A stretch of 64,000 nucleotides of DNA from Pseudonocardia sp. MH-G8 (GCF_002262885.1 NZ_NKYF01000001.1:1-64000), one strand, 5' to 3'; positions 8,796-17,770 are shown, numbered from the stretch's first letter. Program-made: numbers and translations. The notes: generated by a model from the letters alone, not told the origin.

Positions 8796-9719
8796 ATGGC
8801 ACTACATCGATTGGGATCGGTGACGATCGGGGTTCCTCACGTCGCCGAGACGGCTGCGTACTACGTCGACTTCGGGCTGAGCCCGACCAACGACGGCGGG
8901 TACGCCACGACGGAGGGCGGGACGCAACTTCGGCTCGTCCACGCCGCACGTCGCCAGGTCGTCGAGATCACCGTGGGCGCCACGGACGAGGACGACATCC
9001 AGCGCATCGCGCGGCAGATCGAGAGCCTCGGCCTCATCGCGACGGTCACCCCGGGACGGGTCGAGGCGGTCGAGCCGATCGCCGGCTTCCGGGCCGTCGT
9101 CGAGGTGCTGCCCAAGCTGGAGCAGCCCGCTGTGCCGCCGACCCCGTACAACGGACCGGGACGGGCCGACCGTCCGGACACGCGGGCTCCGGGACTGCAC
9201 CGCGACGGGGCCGTGCGTCCGCGCAAGCTGGGCCACGTGGTCATCGGATCCACCGACCAGGCCGCGACGCAGCGCTTCTTCACCGACGGGCTCGGCTTCA
9301 AGATCAGTGACGTCGTGCCCTCCATCGCGTCGTTCATGCGCTGCTCGACCGACCACCACAACGTGCTCGTCCAGCAGGCGCCGTTGAACTTCCTGCACCA
9401 CACGTCCTGGCAGGTCGACGACGTCGACGAGATCGGTCGCGGCGCCATGGCGATGCTGGAGAAGGATCCGGCTCGGCACGTATGGGGGCTCGGTCGCCAC
9501 TACGTCGGCTCGAACTTCTTCTGGTACCTCAAGGATCCGGCGGGGAACTTCTCCGAGTACTACTCCGACATCGACTGCATCGTCGACGACGCGCTCTGGG
9601 AGCCGGGCGTGTTCGAGGGGCCGAAGAGCCTCTACAGCTGGGGCCCGCCGCCTCCGCCCTCGTTCGTCATGCCGGAGGACCTCGCCGCCCACATGACGGG
9701 TGCCCATGACAGCCGGTGA
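8796..9719 (+). CDS. VOC family type I extradiol ring-cleavage dioxygenase
   Basis: A 307-residue two-module vicinal oxygen chelate protein of the size of catechol 2,3-dioxygenases. The C-terminal module shows the Fe(II) facial triad His147 (KLGHVVIG), His202 (LHHTSWQV) and Glu254 (GNFSEYYSD), and the NFSEYYSD segment fits the extradiol signature. It should open a catechol- or gallate-type ring next to the hydroxyls made by the demethylases upstream. The ATG at 8796 has a GGAG site. The 3' end overlaps the next gene by 14 bp, so translation is probably coupled. Exact ring substrate unknown. Confidence 0.87.
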   Translation: MALHRLGSVTIGVPHVAETAAYYVDFGLSPTNDGGYATTEGGTQLRLVHAARRQVVEITVGATDEDDIQRIARQIESLGLIATVTPGRVEAVEPIAGFRAVVEVLPKLEQPAVPPTPYNGPGRADRPDTRAPGLHRDGAVRPRKLGHVVIGSTDQAATQRFFTDGLGFKISDVVPSIASFMRCSTDHHNVLVQQAPLNFLHHTSWQVDDVDEIGRGAMAMLEKDPARHVWGLGRHYVGSNFFWYLKDPAGNFSEYYSDIDCIVDDALWEPGVFEGPKSLYSWGPPPPPSFVMPEDLAAHMTGAHDSR

Positions 9720-11709
9720 TCCGATCTGGACGCCTTCGGCGGAGTTCGCAGATGGATCCCGGCTCGCCGACTACCAGCGTCACCTGGAGCGCACCGGGCT
9801 CCAGTTCGAGGATTACCGCGCGTTGTGGCGGTGGTCGACGACCGAACTCAGCGAGTTCTGGGAGTCGATCACCGACTTCTTCGATCTCGACGTCACGCCC
9901 CCGGAGTCCGTTCTCGACGAGAGCCGGGGCATGCCGCACGTGAGGTGGTTCGCCGGCTCGACGACGAACTTCGCGGCCACCGCGCTCGCCGAGGGGAGGG
10001 AGGGGACCGCAGTCTCCTCCCTCACCGAGGACGGCGTCCGTTCCGACATGTCGTGGGAGGAACTGCGACTCGCGGTCGGGGCGGTGTCGCACTGGTTGCG
10101 CGAACAGGGTGTGGGGGTCGGCGACCGCGTGGTCGCCTACGTGCCCAACGTGCCCGAGGCCGTGGTGTGCCTGCTCGCCACTGCCTCGGTGGGCGCGGTC
10201 TGGGCGTCCTGCGCCCAGGAGTACGCCGTCGCCGGCGCGCTGGACCGGTTCGGCCCGCTGGAACCCCGGGTGCTCATCGTGGCGGACGGGTACCGGTACG
10301 GCGGCCGCCGGCACGACCGCCGGACGCAGAGCGCGGAGTTGGCTCAGTGCCTGGGCACGCTGCAGCAGGTGCTGTGGCTCGACAACCTCGGACTCGAGCC
10401 CGCCGGCGCGGGTGCCCGCTACGCCGACGTCGTCGCCGTCGGGCGTGCGCCGGAGTTCACGCGTGTGCCGTTCGAGCACCCGCTCTGGGTGCTGTTCTCC
10501 TCCGGCACCACCGGACGGCCCAAGGGGATCGTGCAGAGCCACGGCGGGATCCTCCTGGAGCACACCAAGTTCCTCGCGTTCCACGCGGACCTGCGTCCAG
10601 GTGCGGTGTTCCTCTGGCTCGCGACACCGAGCTGGATGGTGTGGAACCTGCAGGTCTCCGGGCTGCTGGTCGGCGCGACCATCGCCACGTTCGACGGCAG
10701 CCCGGTCTGGCCGGACGCCTCGGCGCTGTGGGGACTCGCCGAGGCGCTCGACCTCGACTTCCTGGGGGCGAGCGCGGCAGGTCTGACGGCCGCGCGCCGC
10801 GCCGGGGCGCGGCCGCTCGACGTGGCACCGGGCTTGCGGTTGCGGGCGATCGGCAGCACCGGATCGCCACTGCCGCCGGACACCGCCCGGTGGGTCCAGA
10901 GCGAGCTGCCGTCGGTCTGGCTGGCCTCCGCGAGCGGAGGAACCGACATATGCTCGGCGTTCGCCGGTGGCATTCCGACGGAGCCGGTCCACGCGGATCG
11001 GATCCAGGGCCCGACACTGGGTGTCGCGCTCGAGGCCTGGGACGACGAGGGCCGGCCGGTGGTCGGACGGACCGGAGAGATGGTGGTCGTCCGCCCGTTG
11101 CCCTCGATGCCGATCGGGTTGTGGGGCGACGAGGATTCCAGCAGGTACACCGCGGCGTACTTCGACCGCTACCCGGGTGTCTGGCGGCACGGTGACTGGA
11201 TCACCGTCACCGAGGACGGCGGCGTCGTCGTGCACGGTCGTTCGGACGCCGTCATGAACCGGCAGGGCGTGCGGATCGGCAGCAGCGAGATCTACGCGGT
11301 ACTGGATCGGCTCGATACTGTGGCCGACTCCCTGGTTGTGGGAGTCGAACTGACTGACGGTGACTACTGGATGCCCTTGTTCGTCGTCCCTGCCGATCAG
11401 CCGGACAAGCATGTGGCCGAGTCGTTCGCCGTCGCGGTGAAGGCCGCGATCCGCGCCGAGGCGAGCCCTCGCCACGTGCCCGACGAGGTCATCCTGGTGG
11501 AGGCCCTCCCGCACACGCGGACCGGCAAACGACTCGAGGTCCCTGTCAAGCGGGTCCTCCAGGGCGCGGACCCCGGGGCAGTCACCGACGCCGCATCCAT
11601 TGACGATCCGTCCGCGCTCGCGGCATTCGTCCGGTGGCGTCCAGCTGGGCGAGGGCTCTCGGCAGGACGCCGGTCGGCTACGGAGGACGGCTTGTCGAGG
11701 GCAAGGTGA
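9706..11709 (+). CDS. Acetoacetyl-CoA synthetase-like acyl-CoA ligase
   Basis: A 667-residue ANL-superfamily ligase of the acetoacetate-CoA ligase subgroup. It has the N-terminal ACAS-type extension (about 40-95), AMP-binding motif FSSGTTGRPKG at about 264-274, ASASGGTDICSAF, the hinge region after VVHGRSDAVMNR, and the C-terminal RTGKRLEVPVKRVL block with the catalytic lysine. Length matches the family (about 650). The ATG at 9706 lies inside the end of the dioxygenase gene; a GTG two codons earlier is also possible. As the last gene of the cluster it likely activates acetoacetate or a related keto acid released by ring degradation, feeding thiolase. Confidence 0.87.
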   Translation: MTAGDPIWTPSAEFADGSRLADYQRHLERTGLQFEDYRALWRWSTTELSEFWESITDFFDLDVTPPESVLDESRGMPHVRWFAGSTTNFAATALAEGREGTAVSSLTEDGVRSDMSWEELRLAVGAVSHWLREQGVGVGDRVVAYVPNVPEAVVCLLATASVGAVWASCAQEYAVAGALDRFGPLEPRVLIVADGYRYGGRRHDRRTQSAELAQCLGTLQQVLWLDNLGLEPAGAGARYADVVAVGRAPEFTRVPFEHPLWVLFSSGTTGRPKGIVQSHGGILLEHTKFLAFHADLRPGAVFLWLATPSWMVWNLQVSGLLVGATIATFDGSPVWPDASALWGLAEALDLDFLGASAAGLTAARRAGARPLDVAPGLRLRAIGSTGSPLPPDTARWVQSELPSVWLASASGGTDICSAFAGGIPTEPVHADRIQGPTLGVALEAWDDEGRPVVGRTGEMVVVRPLPSMPIGLWGDEDSSRYTAAYFDRYPGVWRHGDWITVTEDGGVVVHGRSDAVMNRQGVRIGSSEIYAVLDRLDTVADSLVVGVELTDGDYWMPLFVVPADQPDKHVAESFAVAVKAAIRAEASPRHVPDEVILVEALPHTRTGKRLEVPVKRVLQGADPGAVTDAASIDDPSALAAFVRWRPAGRGLSAGRRSATEDGLSRAR

Positions 11710-11978
11710 AGCGGTGCCCCCCGGACCGTCGCCGTGGGGGATCGCCTCGGTCCTCGGAGGGCGGTGTCCCGCCGGACGGAGAACTGGCCGGCACCGATCA
11801 ACGGCTCCGCCGCTCGGCGGTGACGGGACAGGTGGGGAATTCCGATGCGCCCGGGCGAGCCGGCCTGGCATGATCGCCGTCGTGGTTCTCGAACTCCTGT
11901 ACGCCTGACCCGGCGCATCCCACCGCCGCCACAGTGGCGCGCGGGTTTCCGTGCTGCCCGTTCCAACCAGGAGTTCCG

Positions 11979-13154
11979 ATGAGCCACATCCTCATGTCCA
12001 CCTCTGCCGCGCACGGCCACGTGCACCCCAACCTGCCGGTGATGGCCGAGCTGGTCGCCCGCGGCCACCGCGTCACGTATCCCGTCCCGGACCGGTTCGC
12101 CGTCGCCGCCGCCGCCACCGGCGCGACCCCGCTGCCGATCCGTACCGACCTTCCCGACCCGGCGAAGGGCGAGCAGTGGCCCGAGGGCGGGGTCGAGGCG
12201 ATGCGATTGTTCTCCGACGAGGCCCGCTCGGCGTACGCGCAGATCACCGCCGCGCTGGCCGGCGACCTGCCCGACATCGTGTGCTACGACGGCAGCGGCT
12301 GGGCCGGGCACGCGCTGTCCCGGGTGCACGGGCTGCCGCGGGTGGAGCTGGCCCCGCACATGGTCGCCTGGGACACCTTCGAGGAGGACTTCGCCGAGGC
12401 CTACGCGTTCTACGGGACTCCGGAAGGGCTGGCCTGGCAGTCCGAGATGGACGCCTGGCTGGACGAGGTCGGCGTCGGGCTCGGGAACCGGGAGTTCCTC
12501 GGCCCGCCGGACCGGTCGGTGGTCCTGATCCCCGAGGCGATGCAGCCGAACATCGACCGCGTCGACCGGGCCCGCTACACGTTCGTCGGGCCGGTGATCG
12601 GCGACCGCTCCCACCAGGGATCGTTCGCCGACCTCGAGGCGAGGTCGGACCGCCCGCTGCTGCTGGTCTCGCTCGGCTCGGCCTACAACGACCGGCCGGG
12701 GTTCTGGCGGGACTGCATCACCGCCATGCACGGCACCGGCTGGACGACCGTGCTGGCCGTCGGCCCGCACGTCGACGTCACCGCGCTCGGCGACATCCCC
12801 GACGACGTCATCGTCCGGGAGTGGGTGCCGCAGCTCGCGGTGCTCGCGCACGCATCGGCGTTCGTCACGCACGCCGGGATGGGCGGCTGCTCGGAGGGCC
12901 TCTGGCACGGTGTCCCGATGGTCGCCGTGCCGCAGGCGGCCGACCAGTTCGTCAACGGCCCGCAGCTCGCCGAACTCGGTGTCGGCGAGCACCTGCCGGC
13001 CGAGGAGGTCACGCCGGAGCGGCTGCGCACAGCGGTGTTGCGGGTCGCCTCGTCGACGGACGTCGCGGATAGGTGTGCCGAGCAGAAGAAGATCGCCAGG
13101 GCCGCCGGCGGCGCAACGGCGGCCGCCGACGTGATCGAGTCGCTGATCGGGTGA
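11979..13154 (+). CDS. Glycosyltransferase, macrolide (MGT/GT1) family
   Basis: A 391-residue GT-B protein like macrolide glycosyltransferases. The N-terminal STSAAHGHVHPNLPVMAELVARGH block binds the acceptor side. The C-terminal nucleotide-sugar signature VTHAGMGGCSEGLWHGVPMV...PQAADQ (about residues 302-330) is complete. The ATG at 11979 is preceded by CAGGAG at proper spacing; an upstream in-frame start at 11934 has none. Such enzymes use UDP- or dTDP-sugars to glycosylate macrolides, flavonoids or phenols, often for detoxification. The gene stands alone, with no biosynthetic genes nearby, so a resistance or detoxification role is more likely than antibiotic assembly. Acceptor unknown. Confidence 0.87.
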   Translation: MSHILMSTSAAHGHVHPNLPVMAELVARGHRVTYPVPDRFAVAAAATGATPLPIRTDLPDPAKGEQWPEGGVEAMRLFSDEARSAYAQITAALAGDLPDIVCYDGSGWAGHALSRVHGLPRVELAPHMVAWDTFEEDFAEAYAFYGTPEGLAWQSEMDAWLDEVGVGLGNREFLGPPDRSVVLIPEAMQPNIDRVDRARYTFVGPVIGDRSHQGSFADLEARSDRPLLLVSLGSAYNDRPGFWRDCITAMHGTGWTTVLAVGPHVDVTALGDIPDDVIVREWVPQLAVLAHASAFVTHAGMGGCSEGLWHGVPMVAVPQAADQFVNGPQLAELGVGEHLPAEEVTPERLRTAVLRVASSTDVADRCAEQKKIARAAGGATAAADVIESLIG

Positions 13155-13368
13155 CCGGGGCGTGCGACCACACGACCCGAGCAGCGCGCTCGACGTCGCG
13201 GCGCACGACGTCGGACACCGAGATCCCGCCACCGTGGGCAACGCGATATGGGTGATCACCTCACCAGGAGTGCGGGCACGGAGGTGCAGGTTCGCCGCGA
13301 TGGATCTCGGCCGGCCGCACTGCCCGCGGATGCCGGTGACGGCGCACCCACGGCCTTCACCGGTCGAT

Positions 13369-13492
13369 GATCGTTCCGAGATCCACGGATCCGCCCCGCC
13401 GAGGGCGCTCACCTCGATCTCGGAATGATCGATCGTTCCGAGATCGAGCTGTTGGCCCCAGACAGGGCGATCCGGTGGATCTCGGAACGATC
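13369..13492. repeat. Four copies of GATCGTTCCGAGATC in alternating orientation
   Basis: The 15-mer GATCGTTCCGAGATC occurs at 13369-13383 (+), 13416-13430 (-, one mismatch), 13431-13445 (+) and 13478-13492 (-). Copies 2 and 3 abut and form an 18-bp-arm palindrome (13413-13430 / 13431-13448). Copies 1 and 4 form an outer inverted repeat, and both are flanked by GGATC-type bases. Folded, this is a hairpin within a hairpin. It could be a multi-site operator, a repeat element or a recombination site. Confidence 0.75.
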
Positions 13493-13812
13493 TTGCCGGA
13501 TGTCCCGATCCCGCCGATCACGACGCTGAACACGCCTCGAGCCGGCCCGATGATCATCGCGAGGCGGTGGATCGGGACCACCGCAAGGCGGGCACGCACC
13601 CAGCAGCGAGGGGCTCGTCCCGAACAGGCCTGGGCCCGCGCCGGGGACGGCCGCCCACCCAGCCCCGATGATCGGCAGTTCTGCCAACCCGGCCACCCGT
13701 CAACGAGCAAGGAACAGGGGAACCTCGCCGACTGCGCCGAGGACCAGGGCGGGGTGTGAGGCAGTAGCCGCGAGCCGGGGACGGCGCGCCCACAGGAGAT
13801 TTGATGACGACG

Positions 13813-13857
13813 TAGACGTGAGCGGGTTGGATCTTTCCTGGACCCCGCTCACGTCTA
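13813..13857. repeat. 14-bp perfect inverted repeat (hairpin)
   Basis: TAGACGTGAGCGGG at 13813-13826 pairs perfectly with 13844-13857 across a 17-base loop. The stem is GC-rich and no T-run follows. It could be a terminator for the leftward ABC operon or the rightward glycosyltransferase gene, though it is about 240-660 bp from their ends. Confidence 0.6.
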
Positions 13858-13858
13858 T

Positions 13859-13887
13859 CTGATCATGAAGAGGGCGGTCATGATCAG
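13859..13887. repeat. 10-bp perfect inverted repeat CTGATCATGA
   Basis: CTGATCATGA at 13859-13868 pairs with TCATGATCAG at 13878-13887 across 9 bases, immediately next to the preceding hairpin. Function unknown. Confidence 0.55.
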
Positions 13888-14100
13888 TGAAAGTGGTGCC
13901 ACAGCGACGAATCTGACGCCCTCACACCATTCCTGGCGATCATGACGGCGAGCCGGCGCGCGAGACGTACGTGAGTGCGGTCGCGAAGGCCCTGACGTGC
14001 GACTCACCCGATCGAAGCCGGCGAACGCACGTGATCAGTCACCGGGATGCACCGCTGCTGCAATGTACGAGTCCGTCACGGCTCCCCACGCCCGCGATCG

Positions 14101-15090
14101 TCAGCACTCCGTGCGGTAGAAGTACTGCGAGTTCGCGTCCATGTCGGCCTGGGTGATGGCGACCAGATCGGTCTGGATCTCGCGCTCGACGGGCCTGCCC
14201 TCGATCGCGGCCACCACCTGCTGCACGCCCTGGCGGCCGATCGTCGCCGGATCCTGTGCGATCAGCGCGGACACCTCGCCCGTGCGCAGGTCATCGACCT
14301 GGTTGGGGCTGGCGTCGAAGCCGACCAGACGGACCTGCTCGGTCTTGCCGGCGTTGCGCAGCCCGGTGGCCGCGCCCTCACCCGAGTTGAGGTTGGTGGC
14401 GAAGACGGCGGCGAGGTCCGGGTGCGCCGCCAGCGTCGCCGACACCTTCTGGGCCGCCACCGCGGGCTCGTTCTCGGTGTACTCCTGGCCCAGGTAGGTG
14501 ATCCCGGGGTGGTTGGCGATCTCCTGCTCGAAGCCCCGGGCCCGCGCGTCGGTGGTGGAGGTCCCGGCCTTCGTGTTGAGGACGAGGACCTCGCCCTGCC
14601 CGCCCACGAGCTCCGCCACCGTCTGCGCGGCGAGCACCCCGCCCTGCTCGTTGTTCGAGGACACGGTCGAGAGCGCCACCGACTCGTCCTGCAGGCTGGT
14701 GTCGACCTCGACGACCCGGATGCCGGCGTCCTTCAGCTGCGTCATCGGGTTCGCCATCGCGACGTCGTCCGTGGGCGCGATCAGCACGCCCGCCGGCTGC
14801 GTGGACAGCACACCGGTGACGATCGGCGTCTGCAACGCGGCCTCGAACCGGTCCGGCGCCTGCGTGGTGAGCTGGTAGCCGAGCTTCGCCGCCTCCGCCT
14901 CCGCCCCGCACTGCATGGAGATGTAGAACGGCTCGGCCTTGACCCCCGGCATGAGCACCAGGTTCTTGTTGTCCGGCGGCGCGGCGGGCTCGCCACCGGA
15001 TCCCTCGCCGATCGTGCCGCTGCCGCAGCCGGCGGCGAGCACCGCCAGTGCCGCGGCCGCCGCCACGCTGCCCACCCGTGTGCGCCTCAT
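14101..15090 (-). CDS. Sugar ABC transporter substrate-binding lipoprotein (RbsB type)
   Basis: A 329-residue periplasmic-binding-fold protein of the ribose/xylose group (Peripla_BP_4). A basic N-terminus, a hydrophobic stretch and the lipobox LAAGC with Cys22 mark it as a lipoprotein on the outer face of the membrane. The mature part has the usual two-lobe pattern (NLVLMPGVKAEPFY..., then LVGFDASPNQVDDL in the second lobe). The ATG at 15090 has AGGAGG eight bases upstream. It is the third gene of a leftward ATPase-permease-binding protein operon, 11 bp after the permease. It delivers an unidentified sugar or polyol. Confidence 0.88.
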   Translation of the reverse strand: MRRTRVGSVAAAAALAVLAAGCGSGTIGEGSGGEPAAPPDNKNLVLMPGVKAEPFYISMQCGAEAEAAKLGYQLTTQAPDRFEAALQTPIVTGVLSTQPAGVLIAPTDDVAMANPMTQLKDAGIRVVEVDTSLQDESVALSTVSSNNEQGGVLAAQTVAELVGGQGEVLVLNTKAGTSTTDARARGFEQEIANHPGITYLGQEYTENEPAVAAQKVSATLAAHPDLAAVFATNLNSGEGAATGLRNAGKTEQVRLVGFDASPNQVDDLRTGEVSALIAQDPATIGRQGVQQVVAAIEGRPVEREIQTDLVAITQADMDANSQYFYRTEC

Positions 15091-15101
15091 CGCGCTCCTC
15101 C

Positions 15102-16118
15102 TCATCGGCGGTCCCGCGACCGCCGCCGGACCTGGTCGAACCACACCGCCGCCACCAGCACCGCGCTGATCGCGACCGGCTGCCAGAACTGTTGCACGCC
15201 GACGATCACGAACCCCTTCGTGAGCACCGCCGGGATGAACACCCCGATCATCGAGCCGAACACCGAGCCCACGCCGCCGAAGAGGCTGGTGCCGCCGAGG
15301 ACGACGGCGGCGATCGCGTTCAGGTTGTCGGTGGAGTGGCCGCTGATCGTGGTGGTGCCGAAGTAGGCGAGCGACATGAAGCCGGCGAGCCCTGCCAGCA
15401 ACCCCACGCCGGTGTAGACGCGCACGAGGTGCCCACGCACCGGGATCCCCGCGCGGCGCGCGGCCTCCGCGCTCGAGCCGACCGCGTACGTGCGACGCCC
15501 GAACCGCGTGGTGTGCAGCAGCCACGCACCGGCCAGCGTGACGACGGCGGCGAGCGCCACCATGTGCGGCACCTGCGCCGTCTGGCCGAAGCCGAGCCCG
15601 TCGCGCAGCAGTTGCGGCACCGTCCGCACGTCGACGCCGTCGGTGATCAGTTGGGCGGCCCCGAGCGCGGCGCCGAACGACCCGAGCGTGACGATCAGCG
15701 GCGGGATCCGGGCCATGGCCACGAGCAGCCCGTTGAGCAGGCCCCACGCGCCTCCGCCGACAACCGCGCCGAGCAGCCCGGCCAGCACGACGCCCGGCCC
15801 GGCGTCGGAGGCGTCGCCACCGGGGCTCAGCGCCTCCATCAGCGTGGCGCCGATGACGCCTGCGAACACCAGCACCGACCCGACCGACAGGTCGATCCCG
15901 GCCGTGATGATCACGAAGGTCATCCCGACGGCCAGCACCAGCAGCACGGACGCCTCGATCAACAGCGTCTGCAGCGTGAACAGCGTGGGGAACGCGTCCG
16001 GGCGCAGCACGCTGAACAGCACGCACAGGGCCACCAGCACCAGCGCGATCCAGACCGTGGACGCGCCGAGCAACCGTGCCATCGTGCGGCGCCGCGGGCG
16101 CGCCTCGACCTCGGTCAC
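15102..16118 (-). CDS. Sugar ABC transporter permease (RbsC/FrcC type)
   Basis: A 338-residue polytopic membrane protein of the BPD_transp_2 family with about ten hydrophobic segments. It carries the conserved GITAGIDLSVGS-like loop (here IITAGIDLSVGSVL) early in the protein and the EAARRAGIPV coupling-loop region that contacts the ATPase. The GTG at 16118 overlaps the ATPase stop codon (GTGA), so the two are translationally coupled. It forms the channel of the sugar importer with the neighbouring ATPase and lipoprotein. Confidence 0.9.
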   Translation of the reverse strand: MTEVEARPRRRTMARLLGASTVWIALVLVALCVLFSVLRPDAFPTLFTLQTLLIEASVLLVLAVGMTFVIITAGIDLSVGSVLVFAGVIGATLMEALSPGGDASDAGPGVVLAGLLGAVVGGGAWGLLNGLLVAMARIPPLIVTLGSFGAALGAAQLITDGVDVRTVPQLLRDGLGFGQTAQVPHMVALAAVVTLAGAWLLHTTRFGRRTYAVGSSAEAARRAGIPVRGHLVRVYTGVGLLAGLAGFMSLAYFGTTTISGHSTDNLNAIAAVVLGGTSLFGGVGSVFGSMIGVFIPAVLTKGFVIVGVQQFWQPVAISAVLVAAVWFDQVRRRSRDRR

Positions 16119-16894
16119 CGGTCCTCCTCGGGAGTCAGGGCACCCGTCATCGCGCCGACGAGCTGCTCGAGCGTGGCGTCCGCGGCGCTGAGGCGGGCGA
16201 CCCGCGTACCGAGGCGCAGCACCTCGATCCGGTCCGCGACGGCGAGCACCTCGGGCATGTTGTGGCTGATCAGCACGACGGCGACGCCGGTGTCGCGGAC
16301 GCGCCGGACGACGTCGAGCACGCGTTCGCGCTGGACGACGCCGAGCGCGGCGGTCGGCTCGTCGAGGAACACCACCCGGCTGGCCCACACCACCGACCGG
16401 GCCACCGCGACGCTCTGGCGCTGCCCACCCGACAGCGACCCGATCGGCACGTCCAGGTCCTGCAGCGTGACGCCGAGCCGGGCGAACTGCTCGGCGGCCT
16501 GCCGGCGCATCCCGGCCTTGTCGAGCATGCCGAGCGCGCCGAGCAGGCCGGGCCTGCGCAGCTCGCGGCCGAGGAACAGGTTGGCGGCCGGGTCGAGGTC
16601 GGGGGCGACCGCGAGGTCCTGGTAGGCGGTCTCGATGCCGTGTGCGCGGGCGGCGGTCGGCGTGTCGAGCACGACCGGCCTGCCCTCGATGATGATCTCG
16701 CCCGAGTCCGGGCGCTCCACCCCGCTGAGGCACTTCACCAGCGTGGACTTGCCCGCTCCGTTGTCGCCGATCAGCGCGACGACCTCACCGGCCGCCAGGT
16801 CGAACGACGCCCCGCGCAGCGCCTCGACGGAGCCGTAGCTCTTGCGCAGCTCCCGGGCCTGCAGCAACGGCTGCCCGGCACTCGATCCGTCCAC
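16115..16894 (-). CDS. Sugar ABC transporter ATP-binding protein (single-domain, FrcA type)
   Basis: A 259-residue ABC ATPase. Walker A (GDNGAGKST) is at 43-51, the Q-loop follows, the signature LSGGQRQ lies near 150, Walker B (VVFLDEP) near 170, and the switch His is in LISHN. It has one nucleotide-binding domain, whereas RbsA-type proteins have two (about 500 residues), so it resembles the fructose importer FrcA and would act as a homodimer. First gene of the leftward operon. No regulator gene adjoins it. Confidence 0.9.
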   Translation of the reverse strand: MDGSSAGQPLLQARELRKSYGSVEALRGASFDLAAGEVVALIGDNGAGKSTLVKCLSGVERPDSGEIIIEGRPVVLDTPTAARAHGIETAYQDLAVAPDLDPAANLFLGRELRRPGLLGALGMLDKAGMRRQAAEQFARLGVTLQDLDVPIGSLSGGQRQSVAVARSVVWASRVVFLDEPTAALGVVQRERVLDVVRRVRDTGVAVVLISHNMPEVLAVADRIEVLRLGTRVARLSAADATLEQLVGAMTGALTPEEDR

Positions 16895-17300
16895 GCCCCT
16901 CCTCGCGCGTTGGCGGCTGGCGCCCAGCTTGGACCTCCGAACGGGATCTGTCGATCACGGGTTGCGAGAGACGTCCCCGCCCTGCCGATTCTCGAGCGCC
17001 ACCCGAGCGAACGTCCGGAAGTCACGAGGCGAGGATGCGGGTGTCGACGCTGCTCGCGCGACGGGGCGCTCAGGAAGATCCACTGCGTCGCGCCCCCGAG
17101 AACACGACCCGTACACCAGAGCGCGTACGCGACGTCGGCGTACGGCTCGCCACGATCACGGCGCGGCCCGCCCACCGGAGATCCGACGACGAGCTCCGGA
17201 CGAGAAGCACCTCAGCGTGGCAGCAAGGGCCGTGACGTACTGCTCCCACCGATCACACGGGCGCCGGCATCGCGAACCGACGCCGCACTAGGGTCGCACG
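16895..17300. other. Intergenic region upstream of the sugar ABC operon
   Basis: About 400 bases between the divergent ABC ATPase and ABM-domain genes. It should contain both promoters. I found no convincing open frame, no perfect palindrome of useful length and no recognisable -35/-10 pair. Confidence 0.4.
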
Positions 17301-17657
17301 ATGAGCATCGACGGAGCGGCCCGCGATCAGCCGGGCGCCGAGGAGGAGCGCGTCGGCCGCTACGTACGAATGGCCGCCCACCCGGGCGAGGGCGCAGCGC
17401 TGGCGGACGCGCTCCTGAACGTCGCCGGCAACATGCGACAGGCACCCGGCTGCGAGATGTACGTGGTGAACCTGTCCGCCGACGAACCGGACATCGTCTG
17501 GGTCACCGAGCTGTGGTCCGACGCGCTCTCGTCGGACCGCGCGCTGGGCGGCGAGCTGGGCCAGGTCGGCCTCGAGGACGTGGTGACCCACCTCGCCGCG
17601 CCGCCGGAGCTGATCGCGGTGCGCCCGCTCGGCGGGGTGGGCCTGCCGACCGGGTGA
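17301..17657 (+). CDS. ABM-domain small protein (putative quinol monooxygenase, YgiN-like)
   Basis: A 118-residue protein. Residues about 18-105 look like an antibiotic biosynthesis monooxygenase (ABM) ferredoxin-like fold: VGRYVRMAAHPGEGAALADALL, then APGCEMYVVNLSADEPDIVWVTELWSD. Members are cofactor-free oxygenases or dimeric stress proteins such as YgiN. The N-terminal 17 residues are acidic and outside the domain. It stands alone and converges on terC. No catalytic residue can be assigned with confidence. Confidence 0.75.
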   Translation: MSIDGAARDQPGAEEERVGRYVRMAAHPGEGAALADALLNVAGNMRQAPGCEMYVVNLSADEPDIVWVTELWSDALSSDRALGGELGQVGLEDVVTHLAAPPELIAVRPLGGVGLPTG

Positions 17658-17687
17658 CGCGGGCACCCTGCCGGGACGCGTGATCGC

Positions 17688-17735
17688 CGGTTCGGTGCAC
17701 GGGCGGCGGTATGTCGCCGTTCGTGCACCGAACCG
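17688..17735. terminator. 14-bp hairpin between convergent ABM and TerC genes
   Basis: CGGTTCGGTGCACG at 17688-17701 pairs perfectly with 17722-17735, with a further GGCG/CGCC pairing in the 20-base loop. It starts 31 bp after the ABM-protein stop, so a bidirectional terminator is likely, although no T-run is present. Confidence 0.6.
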
Positions 17736-17770
17736 CTGATCATGCGAGCTGGACGCTCGCTCGGCCGTTC

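Larger units (their letters stand above)
13155..14100. other. Gene-free interval with clustered palindromes
   Basis: Nearly 950 bases without a credible gene. The open frames here are arginine/proline-rich, overlap each other on both strands and match no family I recognise. The stretch instead holds a four-copy alternating palindrome (13369-13492) and two tandem hairpins (13813-13857 and 13859-13887). Convergent gene ends flank it (glycosyltransferase from the left, sugar ABC operon from the right), so some elements may be terminators. It could be a decayed mobile fragment; I see no transposase trace. Confidence 0.5.

Noticed and set aside
11979..13154. Glycosyltransferase as part of an antibiotic gene cluster
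   Set aside because: No polyketide, peptide-synthetase or sugar-biosynthesis genes are near; a lone MGT gene is more in keeping with detoxification.
13357..13759. Overlapping open frames of 95-130 codons on both strands
   Set aside because: Arg/Pro/Ser-rich composition, mutual overlap on opposite strands, derived from palindromic DNA, and no recognisable domain or good ribosome site.
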